This document shows, piece after piece, positions 23,893 to 36,925 of a stretch of 64,000 bases of DNA. This DNA comes from Poecilobothrus nobilitatus. Taxonomy: Eukaryota > Arthropoda > Insecta > Diptera > Dolichopodidae. The DNA lies in assembly GCA_947095535.1 (NCBI GenBank), contig OX352773.1, positions 4,402,001 to 4,466,000 on the forward strand, in the 5' to 3' direction. The notes beneath the pieces are model-generated. The model ran no database searches, was not told the DNA's origin, and worked only from the letters and a program-made list of their open reading frames with translations. Position 1 is the first letter of the stretch; each line of letters begins with the position of its first letter. The position numbers were made by a program, and so were the translations under genes.

Positions 23893-25150
23893 TTTTAAAA
23901 TGTATTAAAAAAATTTAAAAACTGTATATACTGTATTTTATTGTTATTTAATCTGGTCTCTTTAAAAAAATAAGTAACTTCTGATTTACTTAAAAACTTT
24001 AATGGAAACAATTAGCACCTTCATGATGAATCATTATCACCTATCATCATCTCGTATCATCAGCATTATAAATTGTAATCAACAATATTGTCATCATAAA
24101 AAAAAAAAAAAAATTTTTATTGCTACAAAAATCAAAAAACAGTTTTACAGATAACTTTGGTAGTGCCTAACAGTTAAAAATCAACCAAATTTTTGATTTG
24201 AATGAAAAATTAATTCAACATTTTTTTTTTTGCTTTATTAACGAAGCGTGAAAATTTTTAAATTTATTATTTTTAAAAAATTTGTAACAATTTTCTTTTT
24301 TTATCTCACTCTTAACAAATAAAACAAAGAATGAAAGTTATTTAACAAAAAAAAAAAAACATTTTTCGGACACAAAAATGAACTGTCATTTATTAAAAAG
24401 ACTTATCCCCCTATATTAAATTCTCTACAATCATTTTTTGTTGATATAATCACCACCAGGAGTCGTTTTTATTTATTATTGTATTTATTTTGTGAATTTA
24501 ATTGGTAATCCAAATTTTCGCATATTCTTTAAAAGCGACAATAACAACAATTAAAAAACAAAAAAAAAAAAAAAAACTGTTGAATGAATTTACGATAATA
24601 AATAAATTGGTGGGTCATACTTTATTTATTACTTTTATCGTAAAATTTAATTGGTTTGTTATACACTGATTGTTGATATTAAAAGGACTTCTTTTAAACA
24701 TTTTTTAAAGTTATTTTTTGCTTGATATGGGTTGTTATTGCGTTACATTCCGATTAAATTATCATTACTTATGAAATCTTTAACTCCTATTTATTTCGAC
24801 AAAAAAAAAAAAAAAATTAATTAGTTTAGTTAAAAAAAAAATGATTAAAGATTTATTTTTTTTTTTCTTCTTTTATAAAACTAATTAAATTAAATGAAAA
24901 TAAACGATGATCAGATTGACTATCAGATGTTTATATAATCCTTCTTTTTAAATTTTAAGGTATTATTTAAATAAACACAAAAGACAATAACTGCCTCGTG
25001 AAAAAAAAATATGTTTGTTACTTTAAAGATATAAATTTAAGTTGTTGTTAATACAAATGTTATTACAATACTAACGGTTAGATTTTTAATTTAAAAAATC
25101 TTATTATTTTCAGATATAGTTTGGTTTGATTGTTCTTTTTTTTGAATTTA
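23893..25150. other. A+T-rich non-coding DNA
   Basis: A cryptic ATC/ATG-rich patch (24020-24100) and several A/T runs. No gene or repeat boundary is seen. Confidence 0.55.
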
Positions 25151-25186
25151 AAAATAACTTTTAATATAAATTCCATACAAGTGTAA

Positions 25187-25785
25187 GTGTCAAGTGCTAA
25201 GAGTATTACATCTGGCGTCTCCCAAGGTTCATCACTGTCTCCTATTCTGTATAATATTTTCATAGCAGATCTACCAAAGCCTACTCACTGCCAGCTTGTA
25301 TTATATGCAGATGATACTGCTCTGCTCAGTACCTCCAAGTGCCCAAATGAAATTATGCAAAACCTGGAAAGCAATTTTACTCTTATTCAAAACTATTTCT
25401 TTAAGTGGAAAATTAAAATAAATGGTAAAAAAATAAAAGCGATATTCTTCACAAAAAGGAGGAAATCCAGTTTCTTGCCAAACAGAAATCTTATTATCAA
25501 TAGCAACCAAATACCCTGGGAACCTGTATATCATATAAATGTATTGACTTAAAGTCAATAAATTCCTATATTTCCCTAGCTCTTTTATTCCTATTTTCCT
25601 AATCCTCAATTCAAACAGTACATTGTACAATGTAGGTTCTAAGTTAATAATAGTTTGGTTTAAAAGCAAGGTTGCGTTTAGTTAGTTAAAGGCCAACATT
25701 ACCAACAAGAATTCGCGTTGATATCATTAATGTTTTTCGAAATTCCTACCTACCATCGCGAAAAAACAAAAAAAAATTTTCTCAA
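25187..25785 (+). pseudogene. Jockey-like LINE fragment with YADD catalytic motif
   Basis: An open frame at 25187-25552 carries the core of a non-LTR reverse transcriptase. SGVSQGSSLSPILYN (residues 9-23) matches the 'GVPQGSvLSP.LYN' block, and LVLYADDTALLS (37-48) holds the YADD catalytic motif. NLESNFTLIQNYFFKWKIKIN then matches the following '..l......w...w.l.iN..Kt' region. There is no in-frame methionine start: a TAA lies just upstream (25184-25186), so the copy is 5'-truncated. After residue about 110 the frame is lost, and most of the thumb and C-terminal region is deleted. The tail ending near CTACCATCGCG followed by an A-rich run (25750-25785) looks like the LINE 3' end, because a similar tail occurs at about 60303-60325. 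Confidence 0.87.
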
Positions 25786-27258
25786 GAAATTTTAAAGACA
25801 AATTCACTTTTGTCAAAAATTTTTTAATAGTTTTAAATTTTGCTACCAATATATAACATAAATTCATGCTTGCACTATATACACATATATATATATATAA
25901 ATATATATGAAAAAATAAAGTTTTATGTGTTTACATATGCTACTTCTCTTATTTTAAAGCAAAAAAAAAAAAAGGAAACCATTAGCACCGATGTTACTAA
26001 TAATATAAACGACCGTGTAGAAAAATAAATAATTTATTTTAATATTCATATTATTTTTAAATACATAATTTATGATTTCTAAAATATTTTTCAATGTTTT
26101 TTTTTTGTTTCCTATAGTAATTTTTAATTTTATTAGATTTTTAATAATTTTTTTTTAAACTGAACTGAAGTCCATTAAGAATCTATTTTGTATTTATTTA
26201 TTTTTTTCTTCTATTTTCTTTAAATTACAGAAATTTATTTTTAAAACAAAATTCAATTTATTTTTTATTTTACAAATAAACATATAATTTTCAAGAATGA
26301 AATTATCATAAAAAAAAATAAACATTACATATAATACATATTATCGACATTATAAAAGATCTTAGAAGACTTAAATTTTCGTATATATTAGAAAATATAA
26401 AAAAAAGAATTAGAATCCCTGCAGTGTACATCCCTAAATTTAATCTACTCAAAAAAAAAAAAAAAAAAGACAACAAAAATAATTAATGTAAGCTGAAGAT
26501 TTTTTTTTTTTTTTTTTTCGTACACTTTGCATAAAGTTATTTACCAAATGGAGTGATACTATACTGATTAACACCATAACTAAAGATTTCATTCTAGTGT
26601 TGTACATTTTATATATAGAAACAAATCTCAATTTTACTTTTTTTTTTTTTTTTGCAATTATATGCTCACATATTTAATTCTATCGAATTCTACTAACATG
26701 GTTTACTCTTTCTTTATGCTTCTTTAGTAAAAAAAAAAAATTACAAGATATAATTTTAAATGAAAATTACAATCAATTGAATTGAAAATTTCAAAATGAT
26801 TTCGATATTATGTTTTTTAATATCGCTATTCTATTTTTTTGTTTTTTATTTTTTTTTTTTTTGGTGCCGTTGAATTCGTTGTTTTAATAAATTTGAATTT
26901 CAATACTATAAAAATTAGAATGTGACTATAATGTAGAAAAATTATATTAAATTGATAACATACTAATGATGTTACATAGGTAAGAAAATCAAAAATAAAA
27001 AAAAAAATAAAAAAAAAATAAAAATGAAGTAGAACTGTAGAAGTAGAAAATGTTTAATCGGTCGAGAATGTCGTTTTTATATTGCTAAAGATATTAAAAT
27101 TGTCATTATTTAATAAGTTTCATTTGCGCAAAAAAAAAAAAGAAAAAAATAACATAAAAAAAGAAAATTATGAACGAAAATTAATAAAAAAATATATTAT
27201 AATAATGGGGTAATCCTATTTTTTTTTTGTTGCCAAAATAGAAGTAAAAATAGTTCAG
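25786..27258. other. A+T-rich non-coding DNA
   Basis: A and T runs near 26452-26468, 26500-26518 and 26638-26653, and a short (AT)n at about 25885-25908. The open frames here are chance products of homopolymers. Confidence 0.55.
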
Positions 27259-28302
27259 TTTTTATACCCTACACTTAAGGGTACGTATAGCGTATAGGGT
27301 ATATTAACTTTGGTATGGTGTTTGCAACCACCAAAAGGAAGCGAGTTAGATATGAACATGTATATATATTCTGAATCAGGATCACCTCCTGAGTCTATTT
27401 AGTGATGTCTGTCCGTCAGTCCGTACGCACGATAACTCAAAAAATAATGATTCTATCTTAATGAAATTTATACTGTAGATTAACAATGACTAAAGTAAGG
27501 CGGGGATTGCAAATGGGCGAAATCGGACCATGCGTTCGAGTACCTCCCATACAACTCCCAAAACCTAATACGCATATTTTCGAAATTAATAAAGATAGAA
27601 ACTTAAAATTTTGTACGAGGGCGTGTTTTTCTGATTCCCTGATATCTCTAAAATTTGAGATGAATTGGAGTGGTTGTTCGGGTACCTCCCACACAATTCC
27701 CGAAACCGAACAAGCATATTTTCAAAATTAATAAAGATAGAAACTGCAAATTTGATACGAGGGTGTTGTTTCCTGAATCCCTGATTTGCCTAAAATTTCA
27801 GATGAATTGGAATGGTTGTTCGGGTATCTCCCACACAACTCCCAAGACCGAACAAGCATATCTTCGAAATTAATAAATATAGAAACTTGAAATTTGATAC
27901 GAGGGTGCTGTTTCCTGAATATCTGATTTGCCTAAAATTTGAGATGAATTGGAATGGTTGTTGGGGTATCTCCCACACAACTCCCAAGACCGAACAAGCA
28001 TATCTTCGAAATTAATAAATATAAAAACTTGAAATTTGATATAAGAGTGTTCCACCCTGTTCTGATGATGTCTCTTAAATTTGATGAATTGGAGTGGACC
28101 TAACAAGCATATCTTCGAATTTAATAAAGACAGAAACCTGAATTTTTGTACAAAGGTTGTAAAAGCATTATTATTTTTTTTTAGCTTATATTAAATACCT
28201 AACTATATAGAACTTATGGATTTTTAATTTAATTTGAATTTTTTAGGTGTAGGGTATAAATAAGTCGGTTGCATCGACTTACTGTTACATTTACTTGTTT
28301 TT
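27259..28302 (+). mobile_element. Helentron-like non-autonomous element, copy 2
   Basis: Same layout as the element at 14717. TATACCCTACAC at 27263-27274 has its exact inverse GTGTAGGGTATA at 28247-28258. The 3' stem-loop is TAAGTCG (28261-28267)/CGACTTA (28275-28281), and a T-rich terminus ends near 28302. The head includes the 'tatatattctgaatcaggatcacc' block and gtctgtccgtcagtccgt. The 5' hairpin region differs slightly (an added 'ggtacgtatagc'). Five tandem units are present instead of seven. No protein is encoded. Confidence 0.75.
27540..28150 (+). repeat. 142-bp tandem array, five units
   Basis: Anchors (CGAAATTAATAAA-type) occur at 27581, 27723, 27865, 28007 and 28116. The spacings are 142, 142, 142 and 109, so the last unit carries a 33-bp deletion. 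The first and last units are the same diverged types as the first and last units at 14985-15900. The array therefore kept its edge units while its middle changed in number. Confidence 0.9.
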
Positions 28303-31300
28303 AGCTTTATTTGTTCACAAAAAGATAATGTTTAATTTTTAAGAGCATTATAGGACATCCATTAAACTTAAGTCGCATTTATTATTCATATTCAACATAA
28401 TCAGTAATCTCACTAAGCCGTTAATTTCTCCACTGTAGCTATTGTACAAGACTATGAAGCACAAATATTTTTGTTTGTTTGTGCGTCATCTATTATCTTA
28501 TAAAAGAATCATTTTTTATTTGAGGCGTGGGTTTGAGGGAACTCGAGGCCTTTCGAGGTTGGTAGTCTTAATTACTATATCATTGAATGGATTAAGTTTT
28601 GGGATTAAACATTTTAATATAAAAGCATATCTATGCGCCTGTTTACAATAACACCTGAAATACGAATTTGTTCATATAAAGTGTCAGTTCATATTAAATT
28701 TTTAAAACAAATAAAATAGATTTGTTTAGGTTGGGATAATCTTTAATAAAACTTTAAGTACATGTCTTAATTAAATTTTAACTGCTGTATTAGTTAAACA
28801 ACAGCAAAACGCTAAAGTCCTATAATTTCCGATAATTTGGGGCTTCTTTGAATCAAAATATTTAAGATTTTTCCGGATGGATCTAGATAAGCTGAAGAAA
28901 AAATCTATTTTTTTTTTTAAGTCAAATCGATTATTTTATTACATTAAACACAAAATATACATTTTACTATATTAAAAGTTTATTTAAAAAGAAAAATTGA
29001 TTAAAATAAGAAAAAAATGTTATGTACAAGCTGAGAAAAAAAAAACGTAAATAAAGAAAGAACAAGTTTTTTATTTCTGATATGATTGCAATCAATATAG
29101 TTAGTACACTGTACAACTCATAATCAAGTTCTTTCCATTTCAAATTAATTATTAAGAGCTAATCGAATATGTTTTATAATTAAGTAAAATATTATTTCCA
29201 TTTATTTTTTATTTTTATTATTTTGTTTTATTTTTTTTCGAATGTTCGATATGTTTAAATCTGAATGTTTATATGATTGTGAATTAATAAATTCAATGAT
29301 TGTTAATTTTTAAAATGAATTTTAAAAGTTAATCTTTAAAATGATCTTGTACTATAATATTCGTAATTCCAATATGAGACTAATGGACGAATAAGAGTTT
29401 TTTTTTTTTTTTTTTAATTTTTTAATTAATGAAAATTACAGATAAAATATTAATTAAGGACTAATTAGTTCATTTATAGCTTCAATTAATCAATTAATTA
29501 TATTAAAATTTAGAATTAAGAATTAAAAAATTTGTTCTTTAATTTAAAGATATAATATCTTGTAATAAATTGTAATAATAATTGTAGACTTCTATATTAC
29601 GAATATACGACTATAGACTTCTTAAAAGTCTTCACAAAAAAGTTTCGATAATCTCTTTTTCTTTTTATAACTTTTAAACTTTTATTTAAGATTTTCGATA
29701 TTAATAATAATAAACCATTATTAACGGTAAGTTTAAACTTTTTAATTTCAAAATGGCTTCTTCTTTTTTTTTTTTTTTGTTTTATTTCTATGCATTCTTT
29801 TATAATTAAAATAGAAGTTTCCTATCTACTGGATGGGTCAAGTTTATGTTATTTAAAGAAGTATAATCTTTAAATATTTCAAATTATACGCTGTTAAATG
29901 ATTCTTTAATCTATAACTTTAATAAATAACAGTAAATAAAATCCAAATTGAATTGAAAACACACCTTAATCGCTTAACTTTAGATTAAAGATTTCTCCGA
30001 TTTCAAATATAAAATTGATCTTTACTATTATTCTAAATTTCAATCAAAAGTTCAAACATTCGATCAATTTTTAACTGAATTTTTATTTTAGCATTGTAAG
30101 ATTCAACCCATAAATCCATATTTAGTATACAAAATGGTTAAATAAAAAGATAGTTATCATAAATTTAATTTTTATTTTTTTTTTAACAACAATTATAAAT
30201 TTTTGTGTTTAATCAAGGTGATCTACAAAAAAAAAAAAAAAATAAAAAAAAAAATATATAAACAATCATCTTATTACTTCTGTATTGTTGGTTAGTTGTT
30301 CTTGTAAAATATACTATTAATTAATTTATTGTAGTCTATTAGATTTAAATATGTACACACTATTGCAAATTTATAAATAAAAAAAAAATGTTTTTTTTTT
30401 CGCACTAATTAAATTTACCTAAGATATTATTATGATGGTACATATGCTAAAAAATTATATAATAGTAATCCACCTTGATTGAGTTCAGTGTTAAAATATA
30501 TATAAAACTATAACAATCTTTTTGTTTTTTTTTTTTTTTATTTTTGTTTTGATTTTGTGTATAAGAAATCTTAAACCTGATGCATGCTGTTCAATCTCAA
30601 TATAAAATCAATATTTTAGTGCTGGTTAATCAAAATTCTGCGGTTAAAATATAATCAGTTAATAAGTTTTTCATTTCATTTTGTTTTGTTTGTTGTTATT
30701 TTTGTTTTCTGTTCGAATTCAGATGATTGGTGGTGGTTGATGGATGATATTTAGATTTTAAGATGATTCTGATTATGATGGTTTCTAATTTAAGAATTGA
30801 GGTGACATTGAAAATATGTTTTCTGTGTTTAATTTTTTTCTTTTTTTATTTAATTTAATTTGGATTAAATTTCACACTTAACCATATATAATTTTATATT
30901 TAAAAGAGAAGCTATTAAAGATCATGGTCTATTGGAATTAAAAAAAAAAACATAAAATTAAAATGATTTTGAAAAATATTTTATCTATCTGACTTACATT
31001 GTAAATGGTGTGTTGATGGTGTTTTTTTTTTCTTTTTGAGATATATCATAATATATACATTTAGAATTTCAGTTTTTTTTTTTTTTTTTATGAAAAGATT
31101 AGGTATTAAATTGAGATGATATCATTAAAATAATTTTAAAAGCATCGTATAAACACTTCTATAGTTTAGATTAAAAAGAGTTAAATGGTTGTTTTTTTTT
31201 TTTTTGCAGCTTTGTTTGGATTTGCAAAAAAGTATTTATAAATATTGCCTTGAGGTATAATAATTTTTCAAACCATTTATATTTAAAAATATTTCGCATT

Positions 31301-34300
31301 AATAATTTTAATTTAATATTAAATCAGAGATAAAAATAAAAATAATGTCTAAATAAATTGTAAATATAAATTTTTGATGTAAAAAAAAAATATTAAATTG
31401 TTTGCAAATTCTTTTAAAAATAAACATAAATGGTATTATTTTATTATAGGAACTTTTGACCTATGCTTAGATAAACAAAATACAAAGTTAGCTAAATTCA
31501 AAAGATTTATACTTTTAGTTTAAAATTAAATAAGAAATATTTATTTCAAGGTAGTAAAAGCAAATATTTGTATGACAATGCAAATTCTTACAACAGGTAA
31601 ATTTAGCAAAGAATGAAAGAAAAAATGCAATAACAGAAGAATATTATAAATATGAGAAAATCCAATGGTGAGCAGCTAACTAAAATATTATAGTATTATT
31701 TGTCCATTGTCTCCATTTGAAAAGTTATCGTATAACAATTTCGATAAATTAACAAACTGCTTAATGTCTCTTAATGTTTTTAATTAAATTTCATAAATAA
31801 TAAATATTTTAAATTTTAGTAACACAATAAATTAAAAATTAAATATTCTTAAAAATAATGTTAGAATTTATTCAGTTACCAGCTAATATTAATTGTGTTT
31901 CTGATTTTGCATTAAAATTCATTACTTACTTTTTACTTCCCTTTCTTAATATCTCTTTAACTTACATACTCTCTTTATTAAAATTTAAAAGTATAAAATA
32001 TTTTAATTTTTTCTCACCTTACCTCTTCTTATATTTTAATTTTTATTACGAAATAAATCATTGTGGTGAATTTAGGTATTCTATTTTTATTTGAATTCAC
32101 TACCAGAAGATAAGATTTGTTGTAACTATAACCAACCACTTATTATATAAGTTTAATTGAATTATCGCTCTTCTATTGTTTTGAAATCATTGAAAAGTCT
32201 CCAAAATCATATTAAAACTCTTAAAAAATTTATATAGGAGACAATTTCTAAAATTAAGAGAGAACTAAACATTTTAAAAAAATAAGAGAAATATTAAAAT
32301 GAACAAGTGTAGTAAAAAACCTAGTGATTTTTTTTAGGCTTGTAATAAGATTAGATCAAAGCCCAATGAAATTTGTATATTATTTTTGTTTTGTTGTTGG
32401 TATTAAGTTTCCATGGTATGCTGCTAAGCTTTTGTTCATTTGCTCTGCTTATTATTATGTTTTTTACTTTTCTTTTTTTTCAATTTTTCTCTATTTACAA
32501 CCTCGTTAAAGAAATTTATTTTTAATATATTTTTTTCTTAGACCCCAAAATTTAAGCTTTTATTCATTCTCACCATGATTTTTGTTATTTTTGTTCGTTG
32601 TTGTGGGTTATGTTACGAATTATGATTAAAGTTTGCATTTTGCATTTTATGTGCACAAGCTACATGTAAAGTTCTTGTATATGCTTTGTTTTTCTTTTTA
32701 TGTTTTTATTTTGTTTAACTGTAAATTGTTTGGTATTTACCAACTAATCAGCCAGTCTTTCATTTTCAGTCAGGCTGACTGGTCGGTTGGGTTTATTTAT
32801 ATTTTTAATTATATTTTTTTTTTCATTCACTCTATTTGAATTTTCGTGAGTTCCCGTGTAGCTTTTTAGTTTTATTAAACAGCAATTATTATATAAAAAA
32901 AAAAGAACCGAAATAAAAAAAATTAATCGGTTATTTTTGTAAGTTTTACATTTTAGTTATGTTGTTTGTGATTTTGTTTTGTTTATAAAGTTTTGGAATG
33001 CTTTGTGTTAATTTAATTAAATGGATTAAAGTATTGAACAAATAGTTAAAAAAAAAAAATTAATATAATAAAAAATTCTTGTAAAATTATTAATATAAAA
33101 AATTTTGTTGGACAGATTTTTTAAATAAATCTTACGAAGAAGTGGTTAAAATTTTTGTTTATTAAAAAAATTAAATAATTTTTTATAAAATCGAAAAATA
33201 TTCGTTATTTATTTTAGTTAAATTTTAGTTATTTATTTTTTTACTTTTAATAAAAGAATTTTGACTAATTAATTTTGAAAATAATGACATTAAAATGTTT
33301 ATTGGGTAAAAGAATGTGTTGTTTTTTTTGTCGCTATACGAAAGACTTGAGTGAGGAACTTGATAATGTGTTTTATTTTGCTATAAATATTTAATAAAAA
33401 CAAATTCTTTTCGGTTGAATTAATCCTATTAAAATATTTGATTTGAAGTGAATTTGATAAAATGATTTAGCTACTGTCTTATGGATTTATCATTTTTGTA
33501 AGACATAATAAGATAACAAAAATGAATTTATGTTATTCTATTTTGTTGACACTGTCAGACGTAAAAGTCTATTGCATGTCTATTTTGATTGTCTATTCAA
33601 ATGTATATGAAATAGAAATTTAAATAGACGAATATGTTATTCTATTTATAAAATTAAGGAATAAATGTTTATAAAATTTATGAAAAAGAATTGTTAGTTT
33701 TTCTCTACCTTTATGACCTTCTTATTTGAAGTACAGATAGAGTTTTTTTTAAAGGCGTTCAGTCTTTAGTGTATCAATGATTGTTGAATATCTAATAGTT
33801 TTAATTAATTTTAAAAATATCATGGTTTTTCAGGATTTCCATTAAAATATATTTTCTAATCCAATGGGATTATCAAAATTCAATGGTATTATATTAAAGT
33901 AAGATTTTCAAGTTAAATCATAACTGAAATAATTAGATAATATTAAAGACATTCTTTTGTTAGAATTAATTTCACTTTTAAGATTTAAAAACTCTGTAAA
34001 AGTATTTCTATTTTCTTCTATTACCATAAAGCGATGGCAAAAGCTAAATCAGTTTAAGTAGGTACAATGAAATAATCTATTAATTAGCTTAAATAAAAAA
34101 CGAATTTAATAGCCACTAAGTATTCATTTAATAATACCAAATTCAATTATATTCTAGGAATAGTTGTAAAAAACCTAATTATTATTAGAAAATTATAATT
34201 TAAATGTCAGATTACTAAAAAAAAAATACAGTAAAAATAGTTTTTTAATTTCTAAGAAGTGAACTAAATAATTAAATCCAAATTTTAAATTTAAAAATAA

Positions 34301-34344
34301 AAAAAAAAAAAAACCTTAAAAAATAAAACTAACTCTACTAAGAA
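28303..34344. other. Long A+T-rich non-coding stretch upstream of the exon
   Basis: No gene is supported. A less A+T-rich patch at 28520-28570 (ctcgaggcctttcgagg) is unexplained. Around 32740-32795 there is an imperfect inverted repeat (CAGCCAGTC..GACTGG). ATG/GAT-rich cryptic repeats lie near 30720-30790. Open frames of about 60-80 codons (31858, 32324, 32633) are I/F/Y/L-rich and not convincing. The region just upstream of 34345 should hold the 5' UTR and promoter, but no TATA or initiator can be told apart from the background. Confidence 0.45.
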
Positions 34345-34944
34345 ATGGTAAATAAACAATATAAAATTCATCATATATCTGGATCAAATCAAACCTATAA
34401 TTCTAATGGAAACTCTAGCGGAAGTGCTACCATCGGTAGCGATAAAACATTTGCACCATCACAAAAATTTAATATTGGTATAACAAAACATTATTCACCG
34501 CCAGTAATTCGAAATTCAACAAGAATTACAAATACTCCGAATCCTTATGATTCACCAACAAGTACAACAAGTTCATCTGGTTCATTTAAAAATAATCAAC
34601 ATCAAAATTATAATTTAAATAACCAATATACAAATAATCATCGTAGAACATCATCATATGGTAACAAATCATTAGAATCTTTTAAACCTACAAATCCTAC
34701 ACCAAATATTACTGGTAATGTCGCAAAAAATATTGAAAATACATATGAACAATTGATTATTGATGATAAAACTATTAATGGTAATAGTAATTTTGAACGT
34801 AATATTGCATTATCTTATGATACAGTATCATTAGCATCTGAAACATATCATAAAATTGGTGGTCAACGTCAATTTGATGTTAAAGATATAAATATAAATG
34901 ATATTGGACGTTTTCAGTATATTGTACAAATGGATAAAGAAGTG
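34345..34944 (+). CDS. First coding exon of an unrecognised host gene
   Basis: A 200-codon open exon begins at an ATG in good context (G at -3, G at +4) with an in-frame TAA at 34339-34341, so this ATG is the likely start. It ends in front of a strong donor, GTG|GTAAGT (GT at 34945-34946). Without splicing, translation would stop at 34954-34956. Residues 1-125 are Ser/Asn/Thr/Gln-rich and look disordered (runs such as SPTSTTSSSGS and NNQHQNYNLNNQYTNN). Residues 126-200 are more ordered, with alternating charged and hydrophobic positions, ending INDIGRFQYIVQMDKEV. Codon use is A/T-ending, but the composition is clearly richer in A, C and G than the flanks. No domain, signal peptide or membrane segment is seen. 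It may be the disordered N-terminus of a cytosolic or cytoskeletal protein. That is inference only, and the gene is not identified. Confidence 0.65.
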
Positions 34945-34950
34945 GTAAGT
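34945..34950 (+). promoter_or_regulatory. Splice donor site GTAAGT
   Basis: GTAAGT at the end of the open exon matches the U1 consensus at all six intron positions. It falls at codon phase 0. A next exon was not found in the remaining 29 kb, so the intron is either very long or its acceptor exon is too short to recognise. Confidence 0.6.
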
Positions 34951-34983
34951 ACATGATCCAATTTCATATATTATATAATATTA

Positions 34984-35200
34984 TTAAAGGAGAAGCAACT
35001 TGGTAGAGACTTGAGAGTTACTTCTTGGTGGAGGCGTTTGATCAAGGTGAGGGAATCATCGTTTCATTATTTAAGGTTATTGATTAAATTGATCCGCCGC
35101 TGTGATAAACAAATGTCTCATGGGGTTGGGGGCGTAAAACATGTTGCATGACTTCAGTAGAACAGTGGTTATCTATTCCCCCTACCAAAAAACATATTCC
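34984..35200. other. G+C-richer island of unknown nature
   Basis: About 200 bp, right after the donor, is far less A+T-rich than the surroundings (for example ggtggaggcgtttgatcaag and ggggttgggggcgtaaaac). The frame that continues from the exon past its TGA stays open here for about 65 codons, to a TGA near 35150. There is no domain, no terminal repeat and no poly(A). It could be a buried transposon fragment or a conserved intronic or coding segment. I cannot decide which. Confidence 0.4.
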
Positions 35201-36751
35201 CCTTACCATTATCATATTTTCATATCATATATTAGATACATATAAGTGAAATGTTTCTAAAGTAATTTAAGCTTTTATCTAATGAAGCATCTGATTTTAA
35301 AAGGAACATATATATATTAAATTTTTAAATCCAAAAATACAAATTGACAGATTGATTATTTCTACTACTTCATTTCACTAATATCTGTTTAAACTTAACA
35401 CTTTTATTAGCGGATCTATATTGAAAATAATTCATTTACCAAAAATAACTCATAAAAAAGTGGGATAACATCTGCTAAAATTTCTAAATTTTATTAGTAA
35501 TAAATTTATTAAATTTATAATACTTAAATACAAATTAATTTAAATAAATTTTGCAAACAAAATTATTTCATTACCTACTTTATATATTAAAATCAATATT
35601 TTATTAATAAGTAAGTCATTAACTTCTAAAAAAAAAACACAAAACTATGAACTTGGAAATACATTTTAAATGTATTCTCTGTTACGTTTTCCCCTGCTGA
35701 GTTCTTCTCAAATTACTTTTTTTCATCAGTTCTTTTTATTATTAATATAAATATGAAAAAAAAAAAACAAACAAACAAACAACATCTTGATTTGTATTTT
35801 ATTTTAAATTACTAACATTTAAATAGACAAAACAAAAAAGTTAAAATAGTTATAATTAAAAAAATCAATGTCAAAAAACGCAACAAAAACGTTGAAGTTG
35901 AATTAAAAGAATCCGAAACTGACTTTAATGATCTTATTTTATTTATTTTTTTTTGTTTTTTTTTATTAAATTTAACGACATTTAAGCATAACTATTTATG
36001 TACAATTTTCTATAACATTTATGTATAATTGTTCGGTATTTTGTAAAAAAACTCTTTAAAATGGTTTCGTTTTTTTGGTATAAATGAAGGTTAGAAAAAC
36101 TATAAAAAATTATGATACATAATAAATAAAATTCACAGGTTAATTTACAAAAAAAAAAAAAAAAGTGAAAAATGCATTAAAAATTCTTAATGATCATCAT
36201 AATTCTAATTTATATCTGAAGTTTATTACAAAAACATGGACAAAAGAATTTAAATATGTTTTTGTTTTATACTTATTATACAATTCAAAAATTTTTTGCA
36301 ACAAAATTTCATACCTTCTAAAAATTAAAACAATTTCATAAAAGTGTTTTTCACAATCTCAAACTTTCACAATCTCAAATCTCACAGTTTCATAATAACA
36401 ATTTTTTAAAGTGCTACACTAATAAATAACTAATAACTATTTAAAAGCTATCTTAAGATCAATTCTTCCAAAAAAAACAAAAACTTCTAAAAATATTAAA
36501 ATTTACAGAAAGGGATCGTAGTGATAGGGATAAATAGAGACAAAATATTCTTGTTTTGTGTCCCTTTAAACAGTGAACTTTTAACATATAGTACAAAATT
36601 TTGAATACATACATTTAATATCTGTATCCTAAAATTTTATTTTTTTCTAAAATCTTCACTATTACTTTTCTTTAAAGTAAAATCTGTTCAACCTCTTCAC
36701 CAAAAAAATCACATTTTTATTTTTAAGGATATATATGAATTTGCGCAATTT
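35201..36751. other. A+T-rich non-coding DNA, probable intron
   Basis: (CAAA)n at about 35766-35783 and A/T runs. A small hairpin-like inverted repeat (ACAAAAT..TTTTGT) lies near 36540-36562. No exon is recognised. Confidence 0.5.
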
Positions 36752-36925
36752 TTTTTTTATTTCCCTACCACATACATGTGACAATGCACAGCCTTTATTT
36801 TCCATGTGTGGCTGTAAATGTTATAAGAGGGAATTCTTACGACGTGTGTGGAATTCGAATCCACACTGTCTCAGTATTTATACCGTATTTATTATAGGCT
36901 CTTATTCAGTAGCCCACCGAAGGCC
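36752..36925 (-). mobile_element. tRNA-derived SINE, second family, copy 2
   Basis: Minus strand. The head is CGGTGGGCTACTGAATAAG with a B box GGATTCGAATTCC, then the body with ACATTTACAGCCACAC and GGCTGTG, and 3' segment CACATGTATGTGGTAGGG plus an A run. A CAATTT motif on each side (36746-36751 and 36926-36931) is a probable target duplication. The copy is more diverged than the one at 37347. Apparent open frames across it are incidental. Confidence 0.8.

Noticed and set aside
25301..25669. 122-codon minus-strand open frame
   Set aside because: Shadow of the LINE reverse-transcriptase fragment on the plus strand. It has no motif of its own.
27458..28106. Similar both-strand open frames with repeated peptides
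   Set aside because: Same tandem array in the second Helentron-like copy. Not genes.
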